Positions 11,301 to 20,552 of a stretch of 53,216 nt of DNA are shown one piece after another. The first letter of the stretch is position 1. The number at the start of each line of letters is the position of its first letter. The position numbers were made by a program, and so were the translations under genes. The stretch lies in assembly GCA_003615045.1 (NCBI GenBank), contig ML014240.1, positions 1 through 53,216 on the forward strand. Reading direction: 5' to 3'. This DNA is from Caulochytrium protostelioides. Taxonomy: Eukaryota > Chytridiomycota > Caulochytriomycetes > Caulochytriales > Caulochytriaceae. The notes under the pieces were generated by a model. It saw nothing but the letters and a program-made list of their open reading frames with translations, searched no databases and was not told the DNA's origin.

Positions 11301-11438
11301 GCCGCCTTTCCGCTGCTGAGCGAGCTCGGCGACCACCTCCCTGCCGTCACGCCAGCCGAGGCCGTGCCGATGTCGCCTGCGGGGGCCTCGGCCACGACCC
11401 GACGCGAGGCGTCGCCGCCACCACAAATTCATTGCTAA
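5328..11438 (+). CDS. Giant Zn2-Cys6 (zinc-cluster) transcription factor
   Basis: This is a 2,036-aa single-exon protein from an ATG in GCCATGG context. The only clear domain is a fungal binuclear zinc cluster at residues 1544-1572, with spacing C-x2-C-x6-C-x5-C-x2-C-x8-C. It is followed directly by a basic AT-hook-like stretch, KKRGRPTK. The cluster sequence (ACVFCKVSHVAC, RPCTRC) resembles the ERT1/gluconeogenesis-regulator type. Residues 23-33 and about 978-1011 are His-rich tracts, and residues 663-682 are an Asp/Glu run. The rest is Ala/Pro/Ser/Thr-rich and probably disordered. No fungal-specific transcription-factor domain or PAS domain is evident after the cluster. The protein should be nuclear and bind DNA; its targets are unknown. 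The placement of the DNA-binding domain about 75% of the way along is unusual, since it is normally near the N-terminus. Confidence 0.85.
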   Translation: MAVSKRPAHTAEASKRTKLLKAHHHHHHHHHHHPAHALGKKGVGAAAVSGGGITKKKPNYRPADAVMTAVSPVVGSAGLGTIAMAPAASATHAHDGGNGNGGGSGGLLPPGPYGVNATAARRIAAGHVSMSPYTHLYEYVLPPPTPAEGPTAFARLLAFRQHPASSQGLHAATRRHARTRRVGEQWTQEMQWDAALRRDPATAAAAGASAMAEGRHGADDGSARGWAREACDVPLATLRLAALSIIPRTTAPRPLPPAESTGSPTPSHDVDMTASTAAADAAAAAGVAASPGGTRSRIDVTGISSLVWGPHVADFAATVPMAHSQVFTPEGAARLLQMPPSVTPEAAPLEADGTVMPTPPSPPPPPAAPPPPKPKRIRIRRSRAKGAAAAAAAAAAAAAAAAAPSTAPPSTTAQDVAFATAPTLSIAPIIHVLVDEGTTGAASTAPPAPLTQTEIAALASHMAASPPPVSPTAPPDFPLSSFTGQFDDGPDPEGDAFFAMLAAEAAKDARRGDADGGADADGDADDDADADANADADADAAADLAAAYGASVWSLPDAAGDSAAGETLDDAAAAVMLTQAAAEAVANADANASAEADHAAATEPPEETIHPMEDMIQPMLFSEMTAHAMLSPTAMEHLARVFMPLDTPDAMSALPSPWGSEIDEDDEDDEDDEDDEDEDDDGGKWSRVASPAAPVSVPVSLMDELAPRSAAPAPPTPFESLPSFAMLEDPLPAPTAAGTGGKHEPDVDATPPSAPAAAATAGEAATAGEAAADVAAAAGAASAGDAPGETAASSASASLNALFREVMGEPMPHVASPLEAAPAPAAAALFSPALAAYMAPALPAAAPVLTADAETPAPTDTDGGAAAPTTASRAAAAMTTAAEAVSAVSAVNTAPVSAAVSPPARRDADAAAAVSSHASVAMLTEADLQAVLAWPVASMPLAPSPPDILASMPSDPPGSPATDFLAGLLSDSHLDEVHDHDHVHDHEHHHHHHHHHHHHHHQKHEHGQKHGSDQNRDHVLGSAHEESAALDRVPLDTTSPPSHPADAHLVLAHLFDDADEVAVVLSPPSAPMATSPPPASAATAVAAATPTSPALPIPSDAGTSTAPDLVVRPEDSTTAPPVRDEASAAAPTSMASPVVMSTPHPPPASLPSRAHPSTSTLMSTPAAGEPSAATVAARPPLSASLSASPSASPSASPSLPPSSSPLKASPGAPPLEASRRVATTAGSSPGHPSAVGPWPETATAAGAVTTMLVAAPASPTPAASALPASAPALSLKRESVPAPEPMSEPAWQPVSEPEALSLMAATATTAAEVVAISSAFAASLAPPPAASPSVAMPAPTPILTTGPSVSLAAALPAPTSPRVSTPLAVSTAMLAGLAAPSTMAPRSATVSPAIATAASASASLAVLASTPAAAVTSTPGTASLTTTTTGPLHPPVASGAAPSMVAPISMAMPAASLALVLAPASAPAPLPSYPPTTMYANHPSDGLSATAPMGAYAAMPRRYYPMKGEATAANRHLPTVDLIPLQPIPGEAPPVNKALVHKACVFCKVSHVACSMSRPCTRCVRLGKADLCVDAERKKRGRPTKVSLKQQQQQRDASLGNGTPMRHSNLYLSQGLVTYGGSFPAATVAMPTATATAPSTPATRGPPRPPSAATPASAAPPPSVRPAMPPSVPSTAAFESAAAAVVGAAAMLPTPPPSSSSSSTLASVSSLISSPAPSIAERFPPPDNRPRMSPAPAPPLPSSTPSATWTATPTPALSAALPSTLPTASRPSAGPSYATAAAAPSLSSVGHPVSMAGGMTPLPLPTAPSVDAERNPVPTGPAAPHPTATPTPTTAATAFSPEAAATAATAEMDAALSRVRRFRVGRPSSTAAVATRLTSPPPPLRSTAAKPALAAATPAARKPVVAAVSASLESTPPTSSAGCVPTSAPGRTGAMDATATKATPVSRGRPSSPLASASASSSASASAPPPPALPTAIASTAATAAADADPAAAFPLLSELGDHLPAVTPAEAVPMSPAGASATTRREASPPPQIHC

Positions 11439-11563
11439 TCGTTGCTAATCTAAGATCGATGTTGCGGATCATGGTTTTGATTTCTATCAGGGGGCCAGGG
11501 ATGGCCTGAGGGCCGGCCGGCTCACCTCTCTTGGTCTCGATACGGGCCTCGATCGGCCTTTGT

Positions 11564-14464
11564 TCAGGAGGGGCCTCGGCCTGGGACGACGGGGGGGCGT
11601 CCCGCGTCGCGCGCGAGGGGGGCGACGGGGAGGGTCTCAGTATGCTCCTCGGACTCCTCGCTGACTGAGGCCATGGGGATGGGCACGGGTTTCTTTTGCT
11701 TGCTGTAGCCGATGCGCTTGCTCTCCTGGCGCTGCTTGTTGATGTGGTCGAGGCGGGCCTCGACGACCTGGCGGAAGCGCGCCGCAATGCACGGGTAGCT
11801 CTGCAGCGTCGCGTCGAGCGCGTCGCGCGTCAGCACCGAGCAGAAGCAGTGGCCGAGCGCGCGCACCGACGCCGTGCGCGGGACGTCGAAGAGGACGCCC
11901 ATCTCGCCGAAAAACGAGCCCGACCGGATGAGCGAGAACCGCGTCGCGCCGTCCCGCGACACGACCTCGACGCACCCCCGGATGAGGAAGTACATTTCGC
12001 GCCCGACGTCGTCCTTGCGCACGATCGAGTCGCCTTCGAAGAACATGGCCTTCGACATGCGCTTGCGCAGCTCGCGCTCGAAGAGCGGGATCTCCCGCAG
12101 CAGCGACGCGGTTGTCGGATCGGCGCCCGCGCCGTCCGCCGGCGGCGAGGCAAGCGGGGTCGCGACGGCCGGGCCGGGGACGGGGGCCACGGGCGCGGCC
12201 GCCGCGGCCGCGGCCGCCGACGCGTGCGTGCGCACGTGGAAAAAGGCGTGGTCGGCCTCGGCCTCGGCCTCGGCCTCGGCCGCCGGCCCCCGCTCGTCGT
12301 CCGGCGGCGGCGTGACACGCACAATGACCGGCGGCCGCGTCTGCGTGGGCCCGAAGGAGCGCGAGCGCGGCCGGGTCCCGCCGCCGGCGGCGGGCTTGGG
12401 CGCGGCGGCGGCGGCGGCGGCGCCGGCCATGGCGCTGAGCAATGCGGCGTCGCCGATGGGGCCCGTCGGCACGAGCGGCGCGCTCGCCGGCCCGCAGCCG
12501 CCGCACGGCGCGGCCGGCGGCAGGCTCTCGAAGTGCACCCGCAGGCCGGGCGGCGGCCGCGCCGCCGAGGGCATCGAGGAGCGGCGGCCGCGGGCGGCGC
12601 AGCCCGCGGCGCCCTCCGCGGCGGCCGACGCGGACGCCAGGTCGGCCATTGCGACGGCGGGCGGCGTGCGCGGCGGGTTCGTGGGCACCGTGACGCCCCA
12701 CAGGGCCAGCGAGGCGGCGCCCTCGGAGGCGGCGACCTCGGCCTGGCGCGCCTCGACGGCCTCGGCGGCGGCCGTCTGGTCAGCGGTGAGCGGCGCGGCG
12801 GAAACGGCGCTGCCGGCCGGGCCCGCGCCGGCGGCGCTCCCCGCGGCGGTGGCGGCGGCGGCGGCGGCGGCAGTCGTGTGGGCGTGATTGTGGGCGGCGG
12901 CGGCGGCGGCGCTCGCGTGGCCGTGCGAGGAGTGGGACCCCGCCATCGAGGCGGCACCGCTCGTGGTATGCAACGAATTGTCGACGAGCCCGTCCTCGCA
13001 GGCCGGGATCGAGAACATGCGTTCGCGCGGCGCGAACGTGAGCGTATACGCGTCGAGGTCCATGGACGAGCTGAAGGCGGCGGCGGCGGCGGCAGCAGCG
13101 GCGGCGGCGGCGGCACCGGCCGGGTCCTGCGGCGACGGCGCGAGGTCGGTCACGCTCGGCAGGCCGGGGCTGTTGGCGGCGGTCTGCATCGTCTGGTTCG
13201 AGCTGGGCCGCACGGCGAGCCTGCCCGGGGAGAGCGGCGTCGTCGAGGACGCGGTGAGCGACATGGCGTGCTGGATCGGCGAAAACGGGTCGTAGTGCGC
13301 GGCCACGGGGCTATAGGGTCCCGGTGCGGCGAGCGAGGACGCGGCATAGGAGCTGGCGGCCGCGAAGGTCTCGGTGCTCGGCCAGCGACTGACGGGTAGA
13401 CTGCTGCCGGCGGGCCGGGCGAGGCTGCTGCTGCCGGCGCCGCTCGGGAGGACGGGAGCAGCGCGGCCGGCGGCGTGGTTCGCGGCGGGCTGCGGGACGG
13501 CGCCCCCGGGCAGCACGCGGTCCATGGAGGAGGGCGTGGACGCCGGCTTCGAGGGCAGCTGGGACGGGGGCTGGGAGAAGAGGCGGGACGGCGCGAGGTC
13601 CGCGGAGACGGCCGGCGTCGCCTTCATGGGGGTGCCTAGGATGGAGACGGGCGGCGGGTTGCCCGGGACAATGGGCGCCGACGGCGTCACGGGCGCGCTG
13701 TGCTGGCCGGTGCCGCGCTCGACAGGCGGCGTGATGCCGTCGTCCCCGGCGCTCGGCTCGTCCCCGGAGCGGGTCAGCGGCGTCGAGGGGTGGCGCCGGA
13801 AGAAGCTGCCCACACGTCGGCGGAAGCTCGGCGTGGCGGCACCGCTGCCGCCGCCGCTGCCACTACCGCTGCCGCTGCCGCTACCTCCGCTGCCCGTGGC
13901 CGTCGTGGGAGCGACCAGGGAGGCCGCAGCGGCCATGGCGGCGGCCGCGACGGCCGAGGCGGACAGGGAGGGACGGCGGGTCATACCGGCCGAGCTGCCG
14001 CTCCCGGAGCCGCGGCTCAGGCTGCCGCTGCCGCTGCTGCCGCGGGTCGGCGAGGCGGCGCCGGCGGCGGCGCTGATACTGTGGCGGCCGGCGCGGTGCA
14101 GGCTAATCGATCGTGCTTTGGGGCCGCTGCTCGGCGGCGCGGGCATGGCCGACGCCGAGGCGGCCCGGGACATGCCCCGCTTCAGGGAGCTCACGAGATC
14201 CTGGCTCTGCTGGTCCAGCGGGACGGCGAAGTGGAAGCCGGCGCAGCACGTGGCGGCGGGCGGGCTCGGGCCCGGGTACGACGCGGCGCCGACGGCGCGC
14301 GGGCTCGGGCTCGTGACGGCGCGCGGGCTCGGCGGGTGGCCGGCGGCGGCGGCCGTCGCAGACTGCTTGGCGGACCACGGGGCCGGGTCGGAGGGGCCTG
14401 CCGAGCCGAACGCTGGAGGACAGGCCAGCGGGTTCAGGCAACGCCAAGGCCGATGCGGCGGCAA
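11564..14464 (-). CDS. Protein with C-terminal cyclic-nucleotide-binding domain
   Basis: This is a 966-aa protein that runs convergent to the zinc-cluster gene, with 125 bp between the two stops. The first 780 residues are low complexity (Ala, Ser, Pro and Gly runs) with no membrane segments. Residues 785-905 form a cyclic-nucleotide-binding fold: GREMYFLIRG in the beta-barrel, then the phosphate-binding cassette FGEMGVLFDVPRTASVRA near residue 852, with the Glu and Arg that contact the cyclic phosphate and sugar. The wording is closest to CNG/HCN-type channel domains, but no channel is present. Unlike PKA regulatory subunits it has one domain, and I found no RRxS inhibitor site. It is probably a cAMP or cGMP effector or scaffold. 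The start is the first Met of the frame and is uncertain. Confidence 0.8.
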   Translation of the reverse strand: MPPHRPWRCLNPLACPPAFGSAGPSDPAPWSAKQSATAAAAGHPPSPRAVTSPSPRAVGAASYPGPSPPAATCCAGFHFAVPLDQQSQDLVSSLKRGMSRAASASAMPAPPSSGPKARSISLHRAGRHSISAAAGAASPTRGSSGSGSLSRGSGSGSSAGMTRRPSLSASAVAAAAMAAAASLVAPTTATGSGGSGSGSGSGSGGGSGAATPSFRRRVGSFFRRHPSTPLTRSGDEPSAGDDGITPPVERGTGQHSAPVTPSAPIVPGNPPPVSILGTPMKATPAVSADLAPSRLFSQPPSQLPSKPASTPSSMDRVLPGGAVPQPAANHAAGRAAPVLPSGAGSSSLARPAGSSLPVSRWPSTETFAAASSYAASSLAAPGPYSPVAAHYDPFSPIQHAMSLTASSTTPLSPGRLAVRPSSNQTMQTAANSPGLPSVTDLAPSPQDPAGAAAAAAAAAAAAAFSSSMDLDAYTLTFAPRERMFSIPACEDGLVDNSLHTTSGAASMAGSHSSHGHASAAAAAAHNHAHTTAAAAAAATAAGSAAGAGPAGSAVSAAPLTADQTAAAEAVEARQAEVAASEGAASLALWGVTVPTNPPRTPPAVAMADLASASAAAEGAAGCAARGRRSSMPSAARPPPGLRVHFESLPPAAPCGGCGPASAPLVPTGPIGDAALLSAMAGAAAAAAAPKPAAGGGTRPRSRSFGPTQTRPPVIVRVTPPPDDERGPAAEAEAEAEADHAFFHVRTHASAAAAAAAAPVAPVPGPAVATPLASPPADGAGADPTTASLLREIPLFERELRKRMSKAMFFEGDSIVRKDDVGREMYFLIRGCVEVVSRDGATRFSLIRSGSFFGEMGVLFDVPRTASVRALGHCFCSVLTRDALDATLQSYPCIAARFRQVVEARLDHINKQRQESKRIGYSKQKKPVPIPMASVSEESEEHTETLPVAPLARDAGRPPVVPGRGPS

Positions 14465-15448
14465 CGCAGCGTAGAACCGGGACGCGCGCCAGGCGGCATA
14501 TCATCGACCCGTCGGCATTCCCCATCGTGGCCCATGAGACCCCATCATATCATATCATTGCAGTGCAGTGCATTGCATCGCATTGCATTGCATCCCATCG
14601 CACCGCATCCGAGACCACATCCGATGTCACGGTGGCATTTATCACATCCCACGTCCCATGGCGATCATTGTGGCGGAGGATACCGGTCCGTGGCCGCAGG
14701 ATATGGCCGCCGGTGCCACACCGATGGCGGGGAACCCGCGGCGGGGGTCGCCGGGCAGGAAGCATGTCCCGTCGTGTCATCAACATTCCGTCATCAACAA
14801 GCCATCCAGCAAACCATGTAAACAACCCATGAGGATGAGTGACGACTTTCGGTCTCCGGCACGTATGCCGGGCACCGGCGATCGGCGCCTTCACAGCGTC
14901 TCCGCCTTCCGCCGCCGGCTCGGGCGGGTGGCGGGGATCCATGGGGATGGGGGCCAGCGCGTTCCCCTTGGGGAACGAGCCGCGCCGTTGCCGGGGCGCC
15001 GTCGGGCCACGGAGGGCGGCGGCGGCGGCAACGGCGGCGGCGGCATCCGACGGCACCGACGGCACCGACGGCGGCGGCACCGACGGCGGCGGCGACCGCC
15101 GCCACCACCGTCGACCCTTTCCACCCGCGCGCGGACTCTGTGTCAGGGGCCGTGGCGGGCGCGCCTCGTGGACACCCCGGGTGCCGGCACCCGTGGGGCA
15201 TGCGCGGGAGGCGGCCACGAGCCGGGGCGTGCGGCGGCCCGTGGCGCTGCACGATATGGCGGTGGCGCGCCGGCGGCACCCGCGCCGCCGGGCGCCCGCG
15301 AGCGCGCCACGAGAAGGCTGCTGACTTACCTGCCAAGAAGGCGGCGGGAGAAGGGGGACGACGCATGATGAGGTCGCGGGTCGTGGGGCACCGGCGCGCG
15401 TGCGGCAAGAGCACGCGACCAGGACGGGCGGCGGCGACGGCGGCGGCG

Positions 15449-15489
<41 letters not shown>

Positions 15490-15900
15490 GGGGTCGGCCA
15501 GGGCCAAAGGCGGGAGCAACGGCAGACCCCACGCTGCGGTGCGGACTAACGCGCGGCGGGCGCGTGGGTCCGTTGGGGTCGCGCCGTCGGGGTCGGACCG
15601 AGGCCGAGGCCGAGGCCGAGACCGAGGCCGAGGCCGCCGCGGCGTCCGGCGTGGGGCGGCGGCCGTCCCGACGGGCGCTGGCGGCGGGAGGGGAGCGGCG
15701 CCCGTGGCACAGCGCCGGCCGTCCGAGCCCTTGCGCGGCGACCGATCGCGCGCACGTGGCCGTGGAGCAACCGCCGCGGGCGGCGCTGCGGTCAGGCCCG
15801 GCGGGGAGACAGAGGCACGGCGAGCAAAGCAGACAGCGGTTGGAGCCCGGCGGACCGATACCGCGACATGGCACGGGACCAGCCAGTCACCAGAAAGGAA

Positions 15901-15928
15901 GGATGCAGGATGCAGGATGCAGGATGCA
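15901..15928. repeat. Four tandem copies of GGATGCA
   Basis: Four perfect 7-bp copies in tandem, in intergenic sequence. Confidence 0.9.
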
Positions 15929-16923
15929 GAAGACGCCAAAGACGCAGAAGGCGACGAGGCGCGAAACGTGTATCGACGTGAATCAGAAGGTATCGAAGTG
16001 TCACAGGGGATTTCCACAGGGATCAAGTCATAAGACAAGGGGGGAGAGAAGGGGGTATGGCGGGAGAGACAGTGACAACACCACGCCGATCCTTTGATCG
16101 TGGCGCCTGTCCAGCGAGTGACCGTTCATGCGAAGGGGCACATCAGGGTGAGAGGGATCCAGCGGCCCGCCACGGGTCAGGGTCAGGGTCGAGCCACGCG
16201 AGGGCCGGCCATATAAAGTCGGCGTCGTGCCTCGGGCTGTGATCACCTCGCAGGGACCGCCGAGACCGGCTGGGAGCCTCAGCCGCAGCCGCAGCTGCCA
16301 CCTGTGCCGCGGCCTCCGCTGATGCCGATGCCCACGAGCGCTGTCTGCAGCCGTCGCTCCCACCGGCGGCGGCGTCCTCCCTGACCGCGATACCGTTTCC
16401 AGGAAGGCGCGACGCGCACAGCCATCGCTTTCCTTCCAGGGGCCATCGTCCGTCGCGCCGTGCGCGCTCCGAGCGCCACCGCCAAAGCCGCCGGCATGGG
16501 GGAGACGCAGGGCGCTGTGGGCGCGTCCCCGGCACATGGCACCCACGCCGTCGCCCTGCCGTGCGCGGCTGGCGCTCGCGATCGGAGCGGCCTCCTCCTG
16601 GTCTCACCGGCGCCGGCGTCGGCGCCGAAGCCAGAACCGGAACCCGGCCCGGCTTCTCGGCCAGATCCTCCCGTCTTGCCCGGGCCGCGGCCGCGGCCCG
16701 CGGCTCGCCGCGCCCGAAACAGGCATCAAACGGGTCAAGCGCGAGGCGTCGCACTCTAAAGAAAAGGTCACGAAAGCCACGCATGGCTTCGACTACTGTT
16801 CGCCTGGACGCCGGGCAGGGCCATGCCGCGCCCATGCAGGCCCGGCGCCCATCCCGCGGCGCGCCTCCCCGCCGCCGGCGATCGGCCCCCGCCTGACCGC
16901 GTGGTCGCGCCGCCGTCACCACC

Positions 16924-16924
<1 letters not shown>

Positions 16925-16954
<30 letters not shown>
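16925..16954. repeat. CTG trinucleotide microsatellite
   Basis: Ten uninterrupted CTG copies in the gene-poor interval. This is the second intergenic CTG run in the window. Confidence 0.9.
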
Positions 16955-16957
<3 letters not shown>

Positions 16958-19720
16958 CCGCCGGCGCGCGTGCTTTCTTCACCTCCTCCCGACAAACACG
17001 ATCTCACGGGTGATGATGGCGTCGCCAGAGCCATGCGGCGCCGCACGAAGCCGCGGGCTTGCGTGCGCACGGTCGCGGCGCCGACCGACGTCCTCCGCCT
17101 TCGCCGCTGCCGCTGCTGCTGCCGGACCGCAGGGCACCCACCGGCGGGGGCGGCAGGGAGGCGCCGTCGTCTCGTTGTCTCGCTTCCCCAAGAGCGCGGT
17201 CCAGCGAGCCCATCGGCCCCGCCGGGCGCGGCGCGTCGGGGGCACGGGACGCCCTAGGGGGGGAGATGGGAGAGCGAGCGCGAGGCCATGCGCGAGCCGC
17301 TCGGGTGCCGGCCCTGGGCGCCCGCCGACGGCGCCCGCCGCGCCGACCCACGACGCCGACGTCGTGCCGGTCAAGTCGACCTCTCCCGCGAGCCCAGCAG
17401 CCCGGGCCTCCCCGTTGCGAAGGCGTCCGCGCGCGCGCGTCAGACATCGCAGGCCGCCGCCGCTGCTTCATCACCGGGCCGTGAGGCGCGGCGGTCGCGG
17501 GTCGCGCGGCGCGTGAGGGGGCCGGCCGGCCGGCCGGCCGCGGCTTGGCGGCGTCGGGCGCCGGTGACGATGGCATGGACGAAGGCGCCGCGCGCAGAAA
17601 TGCCCGTCGAAGGCGGCGTCCGAAGGCCCTCCCGCGACCAGCACGGAAGGAGGCCAAAAGTGCGACGGCGGCTGGGTTTCCAGGGCGCATCAGGCACCGG
17701 CCCGCCTTCCGCCCCGCGGCATCCGGTCGCTCAGCGGCCGCGCGGCGCGCCGCGGCGTCTGGACGCCCCGCGGGCCTTCCCGACGGGCGCCTGCGAGGGC
17801 CGCGGCAGACGCCGCCGCGTGGTCCATGGCGGACGCCACCGCGCGTGGCCGCGGCGGCCACGCGCCGCTCGCGGATGTCTCCCATGCTCGGTCGGCCCGC
17901 GGCGCCGCCGGCCGCGCACGGAGTCGGCGAGAGAAGCTTCCGGACGCGCCGCGACGCCCGGGGAGACTTCGATCGACGGCGCTCCCAAGCAGAGCGGTCG
18001 TCTGGGCATGAGGGGGCGTTCGCCCCTGGTGCGGGGAGTGGCCGCCGCCTGGCCGCCGCCGGGGTGGCCGCCGGGGTGGCCGCCAGGCCCGGCTTCACCC
18101 CACCGGCCGCCCACCGGCTGACGGATGCGATGGCGGCGCGGCCGTGACGGAAGGCGCTGGACGGTCTAGATCCCCGAGCGGCATCTTCGCCAAACACGCG
18201 GATGCGGGAGCGCATGCGGGAGCGCATGCGGAGACGGAGACGGAGACGGATGCGGATGCCTGACGTGGCACCGGCCAGCGATGCCGCTGGCCACGCAAAG
18301 CCCTCCGATGGGAGTGATGCGCGGCGCGGCAGATGGAGGCGGCAGCCATGCCTGGGCTTAGACTTGGCAGGCTTGAATTCGTGATGAGTCCATCATCCGA
18401 TGCCATCCGAGGCGATGCGATGCCGGGCAAGACCATGCGATGCCCGCGGGGCCGACGACGCCCGCAACGCCCAGAAATCAATGATGCGGCGGCGTCAGGG
18501 CTCCATGCGTTCAGGGGCTCCAGAGTCCCCGGGTGCGTCTTGACAAATCGCACTAAGGCATCGTCCCATCGGTGGCCGCCGTCGCCGTCGCCGTCGCCTT
18601 CGCCGTCGCCGTCGCCGTCGCCATCGGCAGCGCGGGGCCTGGGACACCTGGCGGCTGTGTCGCTTCGCGCATCCCATCGGGAAGGGGCGCCGACGTTCCA
18701 GCCAGGGTGGCGCATGCGGCGAAGGCCGACGCCGCGTCAGAGGCCGATGTTGTCGCCGCGTGGATACGAATACTCGGGGATGCATGATCCTGGCGGCATG
18801 GCATGCCGCGGTCGCCATGATCGAGGCTGGCGGCGGCTTCAGGGAGGCATGCATCCATTGAATCTCCGATCGCACGGGAGAGCGAGAGCGAGAGCGAGAG
18901 CGAAGTCATGAGCAAGGCCAACGGGCGCCATCGTTCAAAGGGCCTTCACAAGGGCCGTAGGCCTTGGTTCATGATTCACCGTTCATCAGTGTTGGCCCAC
19001 GTAGGGTGCCGACCCTCGCCAAGGTCAGTTTTCAACTCGTCCAGCGGATTCGATTTCATGGTCGACCGTAAAATCAGGCGCTCGCATCGCGTTTTCACTG
19101 GCGATGTGGACGTGACTGACAAAGACGCCATCATCATTCAGGGTAATCGAGCATCAGCGGGTCGATCGTCATCAAACGAGAGACGGAATCCCTATTTCCC
19201 TCCGCTGACCATGTCTGAGATGGGTGAGATCCATATGGCAGGGCTCTCGTCGGGCGACCCTTATTTTTCATGGCATTGACCACGCGCCTGAGCGTCGTTC
19301 ATCGCCGGAGTCGATCGGACCGATGTCGTCTGGCCCGGTAGTGCGGCTGGACGAGAAGAATCAATAGGCTGCCGCCCTCCTCCCCGCGCTTCGACCACGG
19401 AGCCGCGGCCCGAGCAGGACGCCTCCCCCTGACGCTCCCCGGAGGCTCCCCTTCTTTTTCCAGAGATGGCCAACCGATCACATGCCTCCGCCGCGCCAGC
19501 GCCAGCAACTCGAGCCGGCTGACACGGGTTGGAGGGTTGTCGACCGCGATCTCGCGATCCCGTCCGATCGGCGGTGGGCTCGGCCCTGGCGGGATGGAGG
19601 CGCGCCGAGGTCTTGTCGGGGATGGTCCGGCGGCGGCCGCGGCGGGCGGCGGCCGGGAGGCGGTCGTGGCCACGGCGGCCGGTGCGACCGAGCGGCGGCC
19701 TCGCCCGCAGGAGGCCATCC

Positions 19721-19770
19721 GCCGCCCGTCGCCGCCCGTCGCCGCCCGTCGCCGCCCGTCGCCGCCCGTC
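19721..19770. repeat. Five perfect tandem copies of a 10-bp unit
   Basis: Five identical copies of gccgcccgtc lie about 780 bp upstream of the SIP5-like start codon. Because the unit is not a multiple of three, the array is unlikely to encode protein. Confidence 0.95.
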
Positions 19771-20552
19771 GCCGCCGGCGGCGCTCGCGCCGACCCTTCA
19801 GCGCGGTGGCGGGTGCCCGCCACGCATCGCCAGGCCACGCCTCGCCTCGCCCGGCCATACCCAGCCGCGACGCGGACCGGACGCCGCCGCCTCCGGACGA
19901 GCCCGACCGCGCCCTCGAGAAGACCGCGCCGTGGACGCCCGCTGCGTGCTGCGGACGGGCCAGCGGGGCCCGGTGGCGATCAGCGCGCGCCGCGGCGGCG
20001 TCCTCGCCGGTGATCCGGATGCCGACGGCGTCTCGACGGCGAGGCTCCATGAAAGCCGAGGCCCCCGAACGGAGGCGCGCCGGACGCCGCGTCGGCCACG
20101 AGCCGAGCGTGCAGCGTGCCGAGGCCACCCTGGAGACCCGCCCGTGTCCGTGCGGCACGTGCGTCTGCTGCATCCCACGTATCCCTCGACGGTGTCCGGA
20201 AAGCCGTCGCTCCGGTTTCGCTCCTTCTCGCTCGCTCGCGTCCTCGCGGCCTCCGTCGCTTGGGGTTGCTGGAGCACCACGTCTGCGTTCGACGAGGGCC
20301 ACCGGTGCGTCAAGAGCCGCCGCCGCGATCCGCGACCGTCTGCATTAGCAACCCCCCTCGATCCGCCTCCCTCTCAGGCTGTCGGCGGCGGTTCGGGCGT
20401 CTGGACCGTATCATCGCCATCACCGGACCCCACCCGCGATCCTGTGATCCTGCAATCCCGCGATCCCGCGATAGACCGCGATAGACCGACCGCCGCGGGC
20501 GCCCGCCTTCCTGCCGTTGTGCTTGGCGTTCGCTGAATCGCATCCTCCCATC

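Larger units (their letters stand above)
14465..20552. other. 6-kb divergent intergenic region without a supported gene
   Basis: This stretch separates the cyclic-nucleotide protein (leftward) from the SIP5-like gene (rightward). Open frames of up to about 410 codons occur on both strands, but they are Arg/Ala/Pro-rich and lack any recognisable motif. The stretch 18900-19280 has visibly lower GC and an ATG-started frame of 123 codons (18908-19279, +) of unknown meaning. The region carries several microsatellites: TGCAT units near 14559-14603, GGATGCA at 15901-15928, CTG at 16925-16954, GCCGTC near 18577-18623, and GCCGCCCGTC at 19721-19770. A spliced gene or non-coding RNA could be hidden here. 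Confidence 0.5.

Noticed and set aside
14794-16038. 414-codon minus-strand frame in the gene-poor interval
   Set aside because: Arg/Pro/Ala-rich, no motif, and it runs through tandem repeats. Compositional noise is the simpler view.
17004-18227. 407-codon minus-strand frame in the gene-poor interval
   Set aside because: Arg/Ala/Pro composition throughout without hydrophobic core or motif.
18908-19279. 123-codon plus-strand frame in lower-GC DNA
   Set aside because: It looks less biased than its surroundings but has no motif or homology that I can recognise, so I left it in the interval description instead of calling a gene.
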